The position numbers and the translations under genes are program-made. A model generated the notes under the pieces. The model saw only the letters and a program-made list of their open reading frames with translations, made no database searches and was not told where the DNA came from. This document shows positions 44,886 to 57,819 of a stretch of DNA of 64,000 bases, piece after piece. Numbering within the stretch: position 1 is the first letter of the stretch; every line of letters starts with the position of its first letter. Source of the DNA: Perognathus longimembris pacificus (taxonomy: Eukaryota; Chordata; Mammalia; Rodentia; Heteromyidae); the NCBI RefSeq assembly GCF_023159225.1, contig NC_063168.1:58011398-58075397 (forward strand), in the 5' to 3' direction.

Positions 44886-45452
44886 AACCCCCAGTGGTGA
44901 TGGCTGCCTGTGACTCAAATGTCACCAAGGCTATCCGCAGGTCTGAAGGCTTCTAAGCCGCAGCAGGGGAACTGGAGTGGAAACATAGAACAGTGTGTAC
45001 GGGGACATAAATTCCAAGTTATTTCTGCCAGGAGAGCTGAACAGAAAATCACCACATCTGCATTCCCCACATTGGAACTGCTCTCGCAGGGACGCATTCC
45101 AGCCATCCTGGCTCCGCGGGGCAGAGGGGAGGCCTGTGAGAGGGAATGGACCAGGCCCCCTGAGCTCCATGTCTGGGGAAAAGCTGTTCCTGCAGCACGG
45201 CTCTGGCCAGAGGGTGATGGCTGTGGGTCGTGGAGGAGAGCACCAGGTGGTGAGTCAAGGCTCATAGTTCACAGGCCTTCTGAGTGATGAGCCTTTCTCC
45301 ACTGACTCACAATGCCAAAGGCCAAGACAGTGCAAAGTGCATGCATGGCAATACATACAATCTAAACACCTAGTTTGAACTAAGTTTTATGGCAGACACA
45401 GAGAGCCCAAAGAACAAGACAAAATCACCACCCTCCTGGAGATGTGAGAAAG

Positions 45453-45501
<49 letters not shown>

Positions 45502-45696
45502 GATTTCACCCACAGTCATGAATGTCACAACAGAGGGACATTGGGGACACAAAGAAAAATAAGGAGCCCCACACTTAGCCCTTCTTAAACGTCCACAGTT
45601 TCTCCCAACATGGCTACCTGTTTCCAATACATGAGCCTTGGGGAACACATCACATTCCAGCCACAGGAGGACCTTTGTGATAGCATTATCTTAAAA
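44886..45696. other. Intergenic with (CA)n
   Basis: Unique sequence, GC-richer around 45090-45240 with overlapping short ORFs in several frames but no recognisable protein. (CA)22 at 45454-45497. Confidence 0.6.
45454..45497. repeat. (CA)22 microsatellite
   Basis: Perfect CA dinucleotides. Confidence 0.97.
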
Positions 45697-45710
45697 AATA
45701 GCCTATTATT

Positions 45711-45907
45711 GGGGCTGGGGACATGGCCTAGTGGCAAGAGTGCTTGCCTTGTATACATGAGGTCCTGGGTTCAATTCCCCAGCACCACATATACAGAAAA
45801 CGGCCAGAAGTGGCGCTGTGGCTCAAGTGGTAGAGTGCTAGCCTTGAGCAAAAAGAAGCCAGGGACAGTGCTCAGGCCCTGAGTTCAAGGCCCAGGACTG
45901 GCCAAAA
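45711..45907 (+). repeat. IDL-Geo-type dimeric SINE with (GAA)n tail
   Basis: Left monomer GGGGCTGGGGACATGGCC and right monomer GGCGCTGTGGCTCAAGTGG. The tail has become (GAA)n at 45908-45998. Duplication aatagcctattat (45697-45709) and aataacctattat (45997-46009), one mismatch. Confidence 0.94.
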
Positions 45908-45998
45908 AAAGAAGAAGAAGAAGAAGAAGAAGAAGAAGAAGAAGAAGAAGAAGAAGAAGAAGAAGAAGAAGAAGAAGAAGAAGAAGAAGAAGAAGAAA
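45908..45998. repeat. (GAA)30 microsatellite grown from SINE tail
   Basis: About 90 bp of perfect GAA/AAG trinucleotide inside the SINE's target duplication. Confidence 0.97.
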
Positions 45999-46009
45999 TA
46001 ACCTATTAT

Positions 46010-49000
46010 GAACTTAATTCCATCTACAACTTTACTTGAACATAACGTGTATGTATTGGAGAGATTATGGTGTGTACAACATTTTAAGGTGCTCTATTCT
46101 GCCTATGAAAACGGACAGGGCACAGAATAAGATGTATTTTATTAGCCATTTGTTGACTGTAATTTCAGGTTTACAGAAGGAAGGTATTCAGTCTCCCTTT
46201 GTGCTCTTGTCCCAGGCCTCTCAAAGTGAAGAGTTCTCTGATGGTCACAATGTTTATCCCAAAGGAACTGTTGCCACCGCAGTCATTAGTGGAGCATTTA
46301 TCTTTGAGCCCATCTTCCCCTCTGAATGGCTCCCAAGGTATCTATAGTCCATGAGTCTGATCATCTCATCTTCTTTTCAAACCCAGTTCTTTTACTCCTA
46401 ATACTTTTTTCTCCATTTTCCCAAAGAAGGCAAATTTCCAGTCTTTTTTTTCTTTTTTACTTTTACATAAAAAGAAGAAAGGCAACAGATGAAGCATCTT
46501 ACTCATCCTAGCCCCAGTAAGTATTACAGACACATCAAAGGATGCCAGGCCCCTCAGGAAACCAGAGCGTGGCTTACATCATTTTGCAGCCCATCACTAA
46601 GCAACTGTGGGATCGACATCTGTTTCCATGGAGATGTCACATCATTGCCATTTGCCCGGCCGTGTTAAGATAGAAGAGCATTGGGAGGAATGAATAAGCT
46701 GGGCTATGCCAGAAAATAACAAAACCTGGTGGCCAGGAGCAAAAAACTGTCACCAGAGTGAAAGGTGGATGAGACACACGGCAATGAGGAAGAGAGGAAA
46801 ATGAGAATTTGATGGAGTCCAGCAGGGACTTGCTGGCCAGATAAGTCCAAGCAGATGTCACCTGGTCCAGCCCTCTTGCACACAAGAGTCACCGAGAGTC
46901 TCAGATTTCTGTCCAGTCTTGGTTTCACTCTTCATCCTAGGCAGAAGTCAAACCCTGTGACTTCTAGTTCAGGATTCATCCCACTTGAAAGGGAGGTTTT
47001 TGAGGAGTGTTGATGCTTTCTAAGGTTGGTCATGGGCAAGATCAGATGACTCTCACTCATTTCACTTCATCTTTTGCTCTGGTCCTTCCTAGTAGAGATC
47101 CTTCCAGCGACGGTGGTCCCCACCTCCCTAAGACAAAGCCTGTGACTGCAAGGAGGCCAGTCATATGGCGATATGGAAGAGAAGCAGAGGGGTACAAGCA
47201 TTCCTGAGCAGTTGCTGTGGGCCAGGCTGCATGGGTGCATAGTTATTACCTGCTATTTCTGTTCATTCTCAAATTCATACTTGCAGGATATGAGCCCTTT
47301 GCCTTACAAGTGTAGAACTGAGACTCTGAGAGGTGATGTGACTTATTCAATATTAAAGGAGCAAATCCTGGGCTTGGAGCAGGACTCAAGGGGTAGAGTC
47401 CTTGAGTTCCAACCCAAGACCACCAAATAATGAGAACAAGAAATGGCGATTTGATTCATCTTCACACAAGATCTCTGGAGGGATTATTACTTCCTGCCAG
47501 CGAATACATGGCAAGGGCAGGAGGTGACATAGATGCCTTTTCCTCTATACTACTCTAACCTCGCTGTCCACACCAGAAAGCACAGCCTGGGGAGTGTAGG
47601 GTCAGGCACACGGGGGTGAGTTGACAATGGATCGGATGTTACAAGCTGCCCAAGGGGAGTTTGCCTTGTGTCCCAGAATTGCAGTCAAGGCCAAAGCTGA
47701 GTGAAAGGACAGCAATGGCCAAGGTCTGACTGTTAAGAGTTCAGGAAGCCACCCACACTTGCACCTACAGGCTCTGGAGCATGGTGATGCTCTCCTCAGC
47801 ACCCATCTCTCACAGCCTTCCCACCAGCCATGTCCAAAGCTGGGGCTGGGGCGTGGAAAGGCTCCAGGGTATAGTGAAACAGACTCTCTCATTCCTGAGT
47901 GTCTGAAACAGGGCAACTAGCAGCTTGTTCCTAGGCTGGGATGTTTGCTGGGACAAAGACCCCAACCTCCCCCAACCTTTGGCAGGGGGGAGCTGTTATT
48001 TCTGGGATCATTTGGCGAAGGAGCTCCAGGTATGTTCTCAGAACTTTTCCAGCATAGGTCCTCTCCCTATATGGGAGAGAAGAGGACACACAACTGGTTC
48101 TACTGACATTGAGGGGTCACCTTGAGACCAGAGCCTACCTTGGGTCTAGAGATTGTCAAAGATAGAGGCTTGGCGGTATGGCCTTTGCCAATAGAGCTCA
48201 AGCATCAAGAGGTGGATGAGGTGTTTGGGGGATGAAGATGGGGGCTGTTCTACTCTGGAGGCACTCTCCTGGACCTGAGTGCTTTGGTACTTTGGTAGGC
48301 GCTCAGGGTTTATGTAAATGGACACTAAGGTTAGCAGGGGCTGAGGAGGCAGCTGGGACAAGTCATAGAGAAACTCCCCCCCCTCCCCGCCCCAGGAGGA
48401 GATGGTGGCTGTGCTTTGCTGTCAGGTCTCAGTGTAGACGCAGATATCTTCTAGAAGGTTTAAGTCACAGTTACAGAATGGACATTGGAGGGCTGACCAC
48501 AAGCCCCAGAAATCCTCATGCAGCATTCATCCAGAGACTACCATATCATCAGCACCACCAGCATTGGCCAGAATGACTCAGACTCCACACGAAGCTTGGG
48601 AAACTCCATCACCACCATAGAGGCCAGATTCCTGCCCAGAGCTTCCTTGTCCTCCCAAGGGCCTAGCCAGTTGGGCCAGAGAATGAGTCTTGCTGGGTTG
48701 GAGTCTACAGGGAGTCTCGGGTACAATTGGCAGGCTATGATTGGCTGCGGTTTAACTGCTGTGATTGGCTAAGACTCATGTATTTGTTACAAGAATATAC
48801 AGCCTGCTCCAAGCCTCTCTGGCTCTGTTCAGTGATGGCCTTGCCCCTCACTCAGCCTTGACTACGATTCCTGACCACCTAGGGTCTTCACTCAGGACAC
48901 AGTCACTTCTGTCACTTTTCCCCTTGTCCACTGTTAAGCACAAAATCCCAGGTGGCTATAGTGTAGGCTCTTCTTCCTTAAATATCTGCAACAACATTCA

Positions 49001-49399
49001 AACTATATGTCACATCTCCAAGCCTACGTGTGGAGCTCCCCAACAAAGAGCAGGCCCATAGGGCACAAGATCAAGGCTATCCAGAGGTGAAATAGTCTCA
49101 AAATACATTCTTCGGTGGAAGACAAAAGGAATTTGCTTATTTATTGTAAAATAATTAAAAGAGAGAATGGAATAAAAATATTTTCCCCCTATTTTTCTAG
49201 CCTATTCCCCAGACCGGTGTACAAGGGCAAAGCTCTATTATTACTGACTTGCATATTCTTCTTCTTCCAAACTTATTCCATATATGTATGTATGTGTATG
49301 TATATACATATGTATTATGTGCATGTATGTATGTGTAACGTGTGTATAATACACATGCACCTCAAGCCATACCCCTAATCCTTTTGCTTTTAGTCTGTT
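46010..49399. other. Intergenic, nothing recognised as a gene
   Basis: Unique sequence; weak MIR/L2-like text at 47200-47350. A C-rich tract at 48378-48395 precedes an AG. A TATG-rich stretch lies at 49280-49350. Confidence 0.55.
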
Positions 49400-49509
49400 T
49401 TTCAGATATGACCTCTTACTTTTTCCCAGACTAGCTAGCCTGGGATCATGATTCTCCTACCTCTGCCTTCTGAATAGCTGAGATCACAGATTGCCCCACC
49501 ACACCCAGC
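49400..49509 (-). repeat. Antisense B1 monomer
   Basis: 'ctagcctgggatcatgattc', 'gaatagctgagatcacagat' and 'ccccaccacacccagc' give a B1 in reverse complement. Confidence 0.75.
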
Positions 49510-50318
49510 AGCTGTTTATTTTAAGGGAACTCCACGCTAACTTGACACAACTATGAGAAAAACCCAACCCAGTACTTCATTGGCTGTCCTGTGGCAGATG
49601 TAGACAACCATCAGCCAACTTCACACATGAAGATATCATAAACTGAGATCCAGTGAGGAAATACATGGGAAGATCTGAACTGTGAAGCCTAATACAATGA
49701 GAGCCACATCTGTCATCACAATGACAGGTTACATCTGTCCTTGTTTAAGGGTCAGCCATGAGAAAGCCGTGTGGCTAAGACCTGGCTGTGAATATGCTCT
49801 CTGCAGTTTCTGACCAGCCCCTGATTAAGATCCAGAGCGATGATTCATAGTCCTCTACCATCTGTGGAACAAGCTTCCTCCCACTCCACTTGTCCTCCAG
49901 CATTGCTTCAGAGGAACAAGAGACAAAAATCATTCCACATGACTCAGAAAGAAAGATGCAGCATGGGCTGGAAGCCCACACCCACCGCCCCTCTATGCTC
50001 AGAAATGGTAGGCACTACTTGATTTTTTTTCGGGGACACATTTTCTCAGGTGAAGGATGAGCTGGTAGGGGCTGTCCAAGTCAGTTTGGATGGCTAAGAC
50101 AGCAGCAATACCACAGAGGATGGACAAGGAGACAGATGTGGTCAGGGAGGGTCCTGTGGAAGGAGGAGGTAGGATAAAATAGGTGAACTTCCCTGCTGAT
50201 CTCCATAAGCTCGGCTCCCATCTTGAGAAACCTATCATGACTTGTATTCATTCTGAGGACCTCAGAATGGAAGGGAAAGTCTCTGTTATAGAATAAATGT
50301 CTGTCAACTCGAAAATGC
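49510..50318. other. Intergenic, nothing recognised
   Basis: Unique sequence, no gene or repeat called. Confidence 0.6.
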
Positions 50319-50333
50319 AGACCTGAAAATTCT

Positions 50334-50692
50334 TTTTTTTTACTTTTACCATTTTATTTTTAATTTATTAATTAAATTTTGTTGACAAGGTGTTGTGCAA
50401 AAGGGGTACAGTTACATAATAAGGCAGTGAGTACATTTCTTGTGATATCTTACACCCTTGTTTTTCTTTCCCTTCCCTATATCAGGTAGGCATATATACA
50501 ATATCCAGTGTACCAAAAGCATACACAGTAATCACATAGGGTACGCCAAAGGAAATTCACCTAGAATTTTAAATGTAACATCAATAGAATCCTCCTGTGT
50601 CCTTCTCTTGGAGTTGTTTTTGCTTATCCTCGTCTTATATGATCATAGATTATAGATCATAGATTATATAGATCATAGATCTATATGATTAT
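50334..50692 (-). mobile_element. 5'-truncated L1 3' end, minus strand, exact target duplication
   Basis: The T-rich left end is the reverse of an A tail. 'acaaggtgttgtgcaaaagg' and 'tacagttacataataaggca' are the reverse complement of the L1 tail seen at 32738-32828 and 54780-54845. Flanks agacctgaaaattct at 50319-50333 and 50693-50707 are identical. The last 60 nt (50633-50692) are an irregular ATCATAGATTATAG repeat. Confidence 0.87.
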
Positions 50693-50707
50693 AGACCTGA
50701 AAATTCT

Positions 50708-53040
50708 AACCTCCAAGGTGACAGAATTTGAGGGGGGCACTGATAAGGAAACTAGGTTATAAGGAGGAAGACCTCACAAATAGGATTAGTGCCCTTTATA
50801 AGAGACACGGTTGAACTCCCTCCTTCTTCCACTGTGTGAAGATTCTGAGAAAAATACCATCTAGGAACCACAAAGTAAATCTCTACCAGACACTGAATCT
50901 GCCTTGCTCTTGGATTCCCCAGTCCCTAGAACTATGAAGAATGACTGTCTCTTAGCCCCAAGTCTGATATCTTTTTCGTTTGTGCCTCCCTTGCACACTG
51001 TACCCCTTCCTAGTGCCAAGACAGAGCCTGCCCCTCCATTATGTGCTGAGTATATGCCCGAACCACCAGTACCCTTCCATGATTGGAGACAGATGAGCCC
51101 AAACACAGTGTTTTAGTCACAGAGCCTCCCTGTGGCAGGTAGCCTACAGACTGTACTAATTAGAGGTAAGGGTCCTCTAGAATATAAATAGATGTGTAAG
51201 AGCATACAGGATCACATGTGCATGTTGGCAATGTCACCACTATCCAGAGAGTGGCGCAGGTTTTATGGGAACTAGGACTGTTTTCTTTGTTTCTATGCTC
51301 TGTACTAGTAGATTGGTCTGTGGTTCTGATACCATGGTCATGTGGGTTTGGGAACACGGGCTATCTGTGTCTTTGCACACTGAGAGTCAGCCCCAATCCT
51401 AACTCCCGGGGGAGCTGTCCCCCACATACTCCAAGCCTGGCCCCCAGCCACATACCAAGAGGTGGAGCTGAGCACCATGAGGAAGTTCTGAGTCACTGTC
51501 TGAGCTGCAGCCTAATGCACTCCACAGGCTTTGCTATTCGTAACCTGGCCCACTCCTTACTTTGCAGAGCCTTGCTTTATGGCTAAAAACATCTGCATGA
51601 AAGCAGGTCCTGCCAAAGTGTTTGCCACTGCTCCCCACCCTCCTTATGCACCTGAGTTCTGCTCCCTTTCCGGCTGTTTATGACTGTTTGCTGTGGAAAC
51701 GCCTGGATTCATGGCCCAGGAGGGAGCAGGTGCAGAAGAGCTGGAGAACAAATGAGTTTGGGGCAGTCTATGTGCCTGCTTCTCATTGTGACCCCCCAGA
51801 AGGAGACGCACAGTCTCCAGACCCAGGGAAGACATGGAACCCAGTCAAACATAGGCTGCTTTGCTCAGAGGTGTGAACTGGGTGTGCAAAGGGCTCCAGA
51901 TGTGGAACAAATAGGTCCTTCTGAGTTTGAAGCTTACCTTCTAACCATCTCCCTGTGGGTATCCAGAGCTGCTCTGGAGGTAAGGGGACTTGGCCTGTTC
52001 CTTTGCAAACAGGCAGGCCCCAGGGCTCTCCATTCTTCCTGCTGGATGCCAGCTGCTGCATATCACACGGGCCTGCACATCATAGCGGCATGTGGCCGCC
52101 TAGCAGAATACAGAGCCATCCCTCCTCGTCAGCTCTCCTGCAGGGCTGCAGGAGAACGTTCCGATTAGAGAGGCCACATGAAAAGACCAGATGGGCCCTG
52201 AGGAGAGCTCTGCAAATGTCAGCTATCCATTTCCTCCTCATTATTGGTGGGAATCGTGTTAGGCCAGAGAGTGTTTAGGGAGACAAAGACTCCCTGGCTA
52301 GTGGTACACCACCCACTAGGAAATGCTCTCATTCCAGGTTCTGGTTCAATGTGTCTCTCATCAAGCTTGTGTTAAGCTCCTACTCTGTGTAGAGTATCTA
52401 TACAAGTTCTTCAGGAGACAAAGATACAAGACTCCATTCATAAAGGTCATTAGAGCAATAAAGCATGTGACTCATTCAAGTGCCATGGAGCATAAGAAAG
52501 GAGGCCAAGAAAAGAACAAGGCCTTGTCAGTGCTGGACAAGCCCTGAACAGCAGATGAGAACTGGGAGCTTTGAATGGAGATTCTTTTTTTTTTGTTCAG
52601 TGATCTGAACTGGCAGGGTGTAGAACAGGAAGATACTTAAAGGCTCATGGACAGAGTTTGAGTCCAAATGAAAGGCCCAAGAAGGCAGTGTCTTCAGATG
52701 TAAAGCCTCATAGCTTTGTGTGCTTAGCAGGTGGCCAGGGTGGGGGCCTGGGTGGGGGGGAGGTGGGCTACTCCTTTGCAGTATTCTCTGGATAGCCACA
52801 GCCATGAGCAAACAGTTGATTGGAATCAACTGATGAAATGGATCTCCTACTTCAATGCGAAGAAGACACTTCTTTGCTGACAGGCGATCACAGCCCTGTC
52901 ATAGACAAGCGAAGCACTCAGTTCTCATCAGTAATGTCAGCTTTAGGAGGCCAACTTTGCCAGTCCCTTGGGACTAGGATGTTGACCCCAAGGTTAAGGC
53001 CCAGCCTTGCTCATTCTTCTGCTCCAGGAGGAAGGAGAAT
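50708..53040. other. Intergenic, nothing recognised
   Basis: Unique, moderately GC-rich sequence. Short overlapping ORFs at 51622-52168 have no recognisable similarity. Confidence 0.55.
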
Positions 53041-53150
53041 TTTTTTTCTTTCCTATGCTTTTGGTTTCCCGATGCTGCTGAGATCCAGGCTGGCCTAGAA
53101 CCTTGATCCTCCCAATCTCAACTTCCCACATAGCCACTGATATCTGGCTT
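53041..53150 (-). repeat. Antisense B1-like fragment
   Basis: 'gatccaggctggcctagaac', 'cttgatcctcccaatctcaa' and 'cttcccacatagccactgat' follow the reverse-complement B1 order after a T run. Confidence 0.6.
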
Positions 53151-54600
53151 ACTTTCCTCTTGATATATAGGAATGGTGGTCAATGGACCAAGGTGAAGAA
53201 AAGATCATCAACAATCCCTCCACTCCTTCTGCCTGTGGTGAATTCCTGTCTTCTCTGACCACTCCGTCTCTAGAAATAGAAGGGCTCATTTTGTTGGGTA
53301 GGAGTGGAGGTTCTTTGCAGCATTAGAGGCCTTAAGTGATTGCTTTGAAAACTTCTTACTGAGGTTCGTTAAGGCCTAGGAGTTCATGCAGACTCAGCTT
53401 TCCTTCCAGTTTCCCACCCTTCTCCTCCTGCCAGAGTCCTTGAGGGCAGTTCTACAGATCAGATGCTGCTTTGAACCAAGGCCACACAGCTAATGAGGAG
53501 CAGCTTTGGGATGCAAACCGTATCCAGGTTCCTTTACCTAATCAGCTTCCCAGCATGGCTAATAGGAACTCTACCCAGAGAGAACCCTCTTGGCTCCTAA
53601 AATCACTTACCAGCCCCTGGACCCTGGGGCCACAAAGCCTGTACTCCATGCAGCCTTCTGTTTTCAAGCTAGAAAGTCATAGATCTCCATCAGCTGCATT
53701 TGTAATCAACTGCATACGTTTGCACAACCACCTGGCAGTAATGACTAGTCCCACAGGACATGCACATCTGAGGGTCACCAAGTCAGCATTCTCTTCTCCA
53801 TACCCTCAGAACATCAGGGTCACACTGGGGGTGTTGTCATGTAGAGCATTATTTGATCAAGATTCAGGGAGGGTTGTGATGCTACTGTGGTTACTGATGA
53901 GCCCACAAGGGAGTCGTGGTCATCCTAGCCATCCCTCCCACCTGCTTGCTAGTCACCTGTTTTGGCTGTTTTCACTATCTGAGGCTGAAATCCTGGTCCT
54001 TCTTCTAGAATGATAACCTGGGATTCTTGTCAAACAACACAGAACCCAAGAGTTGCTTTCTGAGAGCATGTGGACACAATCTGAGTCTCACTGACCAAAT
54101 GGCACGATGTAGTCTACAATGTCGCATTAATCATTGAAAGCAGCCCTGTTTATTTCCCTCCCTTTTTCCTTTTCAGGTTCTACTGTTGTGTAAAATCTTT
54201 CATGCTTTCCTTTTTCATTCTGTCTTGCCCTATTCTTTCTCTCACCAAGGCCACATTTCTAGTTTTAAAGGATCTGACTGGAAGCTTTGTGAGTATAATA
54301 TGTTCCTTGTCACCCCTGCGGCCTGTGAGTCTCCCTTACTCTGCCCCTTCCTCCCTGCCATTTCCCAATCTGTCACAGAATGCCCTGGTCGGGAATAAGT
54401 AGACTTCTAGCCAGCGGTAACATGGCAGGTCCAGTCCAAAGTAGGAATTCAATGAAGATTTTTGGTGTGTGACCTTGAACAAGTCACTTGTCCCCTCTAA
54501 GTGACACTTTTGCCATCAGTTCTGACTAATGGGGAGGAGGAAGGAGAGAGCGAAAAGAGGAGAAAGAGAATAGGAAACATATAAGAAAAAAGGTATGGTA
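53151..54600. other. Intergenic, nothing recognised
   Basis: Unique sequence. The 180-codon ORF at 53471-54013 resembles no known protein and has no flanking splice signals in frame. Confidence 0.55.
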
Positions 54601-54860
54601 CATGAAGATCCAGGAAAAAAAGAATTAACAACAAAAAGGTGAGACAAAGGGCAAACCAATGCAACAGCGATACCCATAAAACATATGCTGGAAATGAACT
54701 TTACAACTTGAGGGGGGGGGAGAAGATTGGGTGGTGAGGGAAAGTGGGGGAAAATGAGGGAGGGGGTAACAAGTTCGACAAGAAATGTACTCATTACCTT
54801 ACATATGTAATTGTAATCCCTCTGTACATTACTTTGACAATAACATTACATTTTACAAAA
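54601..54860 (+). mobile_element. L1 3' UTR fragment, plus strand
   Basis: 'gggcaaaccaatgcaacagc', a G-rich tract (54711-54770), then the shared tail 'gaaatgtactcattacctta' and 'tctgtacattactttgacaa'. This is the longest copy of that tail and shows that it is the end of an L1 3' UTR. Confidence 0.75.
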
Positions 54861-54923
54861 GAGAAGGGAATGGAGAATCCAACTGTAAAAATGTAAGCAA
54901 ATGAAGAAGATAAAGAAATGTTT

Positions 54924-55041
54924 TCCAGGAGAGAGCAAAGGAAGGGATGACATTGTCCCAAAAGAAATGTACTCTTTCCCTGACTCATGTAACTGTAACC
55001 CATCTGTACATCACCTTTATAATAACAATACAAAATATCAA
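54924..55041 (+). mobile_element. 118-bp 5'-truncated L1 3' tail
   Basis: Same tail as at 32738-32828 ('gacattgtcccaaaagaaat', 'catgtaactgtaacccatct'). Probable duplication aaagaaatgttt (54912-54923) and aaagaaaatgttt (55042-55054). Confidence 0.75.
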
Positions 55042-55054
55042 AAAGAAAATGTTT

Positions 55055-57819
55055 CTATTTTTATCTGCAGGAGAAGTTCCACAAGCTACTGCTCTACTAA
55101 AGAACTGGCTAAGTGAGAAGCAGTTTCCCTAGTTTTGCCTCTCCTTTATGTCAACAATGGTGCCCTTTTCCCATCCCCAGAGATATAAGATAGTCGGTCT
55201 AATTTCTAGACTACTGTCTCTCTACTCCTGCTCTAAGAGATAGATATTTGTGATCTGTCTGGGGACTGACCCCCAGCCTATCAATGATCAACGTCACACC
55301 GATGACGAGAGCTCAGACTGCACACCCACTGTCCCTCCTCCTCAGTCAGTTCCTCAAGTATCTCTCCAGATACCTTGAATCCATGAAAAATCATACCCTG
55401 ACACCCACTGCAGGAAGTTCCCCAGGCAGACTCTCCTTTATTGTTTCCACGGACTGACCCTGGACAGTTAGTGTCTGACTTGCTAATGTTTCAACATTCT
55501 GCCTGGGCAGCTTGTTCTGTCGGCCTCCTGAACCCCTTCTTCATGGCAGACTCTGCAGTGATAAGGGCATGCTGAGTTCCAAAGGGCTACATGTAGGTTT
55601 AGAGGTCTAAGGCATGTCATCAAAGCCCAGTTAATTCTGCCGGTGGTGTCTAGAAGTTCTCCAGCCTTAAGGAGACATTGGTCACTGTCTTCCAGCTGAG
55701 CCTGGTTGCTTCCTAGAGGACTAGGGAGCAAGCTGGAGTCCCTGGTAGATAGATGCCTGGCCTGGGGAAGCAGGATGTACCTGAAGCTCCCAGGATTCCA
55801 TAGGAGCTCAGTCAGCCCTCTGGGTGCTTGCCTTCCAGCTCCAGCCTCTCTCCTGCCTCAACCTAGGGAAAACCCAATTTCCTCTTCTCTGGTGCTTTTA
55901 CATTGAGTATCCAGGGTTCTGGATTTCAGCAGAGGGCCTTTCTCCTCTGGTACAGGGTTTTCGTAGGCCAGGTAAAGTGAAGATCCTGGGGCTTTGGTGA
56001 CTAAGATGCCACGGCCTCTTTATATTTAAGTTTTTATGAACTCAACATTTCTTCCAGAAGAGATTTCCTCACAGTGCAATAATCATAGCTTGCTCTCTCG
56101 TGACTATCCATTTTGGTGGAATGATAAGTAGAAAATTGTGGAGAAAATAATGGGAAAGTGTTGCCTTTGTCTAGTTTCATTTCTGTGGGTCCATAGCACA
56201 TCTTCTGGTTCAAGAGCCAAGATCCTTTATTGGTCAAGAGGGCTAAAAGTCAAATCCTTCATCAGTTGCTTTTTTTGTTTTTTGTTTTGGTCATCCTATC
56301 TGGTTTCAGCCATATTAAGTAAGATATTCTGGGAGTGTAACTCCCAGCTCACCCAAATGAACACAGCACCATCCACCATAATGGTTCCTAACAAACCACT
56401 TTCTTGCCTTAGCAAGTCATCAGTAAACCGTGTTTATCTAACTCAGACAATTGAAAAAAATTGAATGAGTATACATTTGTATACTTAGCCAGGTACATTC
56501 TCAATTCTCAATGCATGCCAATTGTTTTGCTTATTAGAGAAGAATCCATACATGCTTGTTGGGTGAATGAATTAGAACTCTATGGATAGGCATAATGGGG
56601 GAAGGAAATAAGTCATCAGACAGAACCTCAGGGCCAAGCTGGAACTGTGTAGTTCTCTCATGGGAAGCCTGAGGCCAGAATGGTCTAGAAAATGCCTGTT
56701 AGACATTAAGACATCATCTGGGCAGTCTGGCGCCGAGATCAGAGGCTAGGCTTTGGAGTTCAGTCCCACTTCACTTGTCTGCTTCAGTTCAGTTCTTTTA
56801 AGCCCAAATGAGTGATGTCCAGACCACCAGATGTCTAGGAACCAGAAAATTTGAACCCCAGTCCAGCTGTCACTCTTTCCTATGCAAGCTCCAGGAAGCT
56901 CTTTATCTGCCACGAGGACACTAGATTGTCTGAGTTCCCTTCCTCTACTGCTCTTCTGTAGGAACCGTTGAATGGAGTGACAGAGAGACCTGGCTAGGAA
57001 AACTGGCGGTAGGCTCTGTGATGAGCAGAGGCTGGGAACTTGGCCCTCGTGATGAGCTGAGGGTGGTGAGCTAGGGCTTGCATCTGACCAGGCCTGATTC
57101 TGACTTCGTGCCCAGGCAGCAGGAATGGTGGGAAGCTGCCTTTGTCCTGCCTAACAACAACCTCATTTGGACATGTGCAGGCCCCACTCACTCATGGCTC
57201 ATATCCTCTGACCTTCTTTTCATCCGTCAAGAAAGATGATGCACTAGGCTGTTACTTCCTGCCCTTGCTATTTTCCTTCTCAATAGGAGGATTGTGGAGA
57301 CGTTTCCTGAAAAGTGAATGGGCAGCACATGGCCTGCATGAATGACATTCTCCTACAGTGGAAAATATGATGAAATTTCAGGCTTTGACATGTTGAGCGA
57401 AGACAGGAAGGGAATGATTGAGCTTCGGTGGGGTGAGGTGGGGATAGGGAGACACTGGAGGCAGGACAGCAACTGTCTTGACACAGCAACCTGAAATGTC
57501 ATCACTGCACATACCGAAGGCACCATTATCAAATTAACTTTGATGTGGTTATATATCAGCTGACTTACAGAGGAGATGGGAATTTTGCCTGGATTTAACC
57601 CAAGGCCTCATATTCTTACTTCCTAGCTTTTGAAATCCATTATTTCTAAGTCTTGGTCTTTCTTCATCTTAACACTTTTGGAGATGCTGGCCAGCTGATT
57701 TTTACAAAAATGTCCCGTCTTGGAAGTGTCTGAACTTTCATTGTGATCAGATGACCCACTTTTGGCAAGAATAATGATGCTTCCTTCTCAGGGGTGGGGC
57801 AGAATGTCTATGTGGTTTT
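55055..57819. other. Intergenic, nothing recognised
   Basis: Unique sequence with no confident repeat or gene. Confidence 0.55.

Noticed and set aside
44915..45287. Overlapping ORFs in a GC-rich patch as an exon of a second gene
   Set aside because: Open in several frames on both strands, which reflects base composition; no similarity and no convincing splice frame.
45908..45998. CRISPR-like or other functional array
   Set aside because: It is a simple (GAA)n microsatellite in a mammalian SINE tail.
48378..48444. C-rich tract, AG and a GT 40-50 nt later as an exon
   Set aside because: The downstream donor (GTCTCA) is poor and there is no coding similarity.
53471..54013. 180-codon ORF as a gene
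   Set aside because: Composition is like its noncoding surroundings and no family is recognisable; no processed-pseudogene features (A tail, duplication) were seen.
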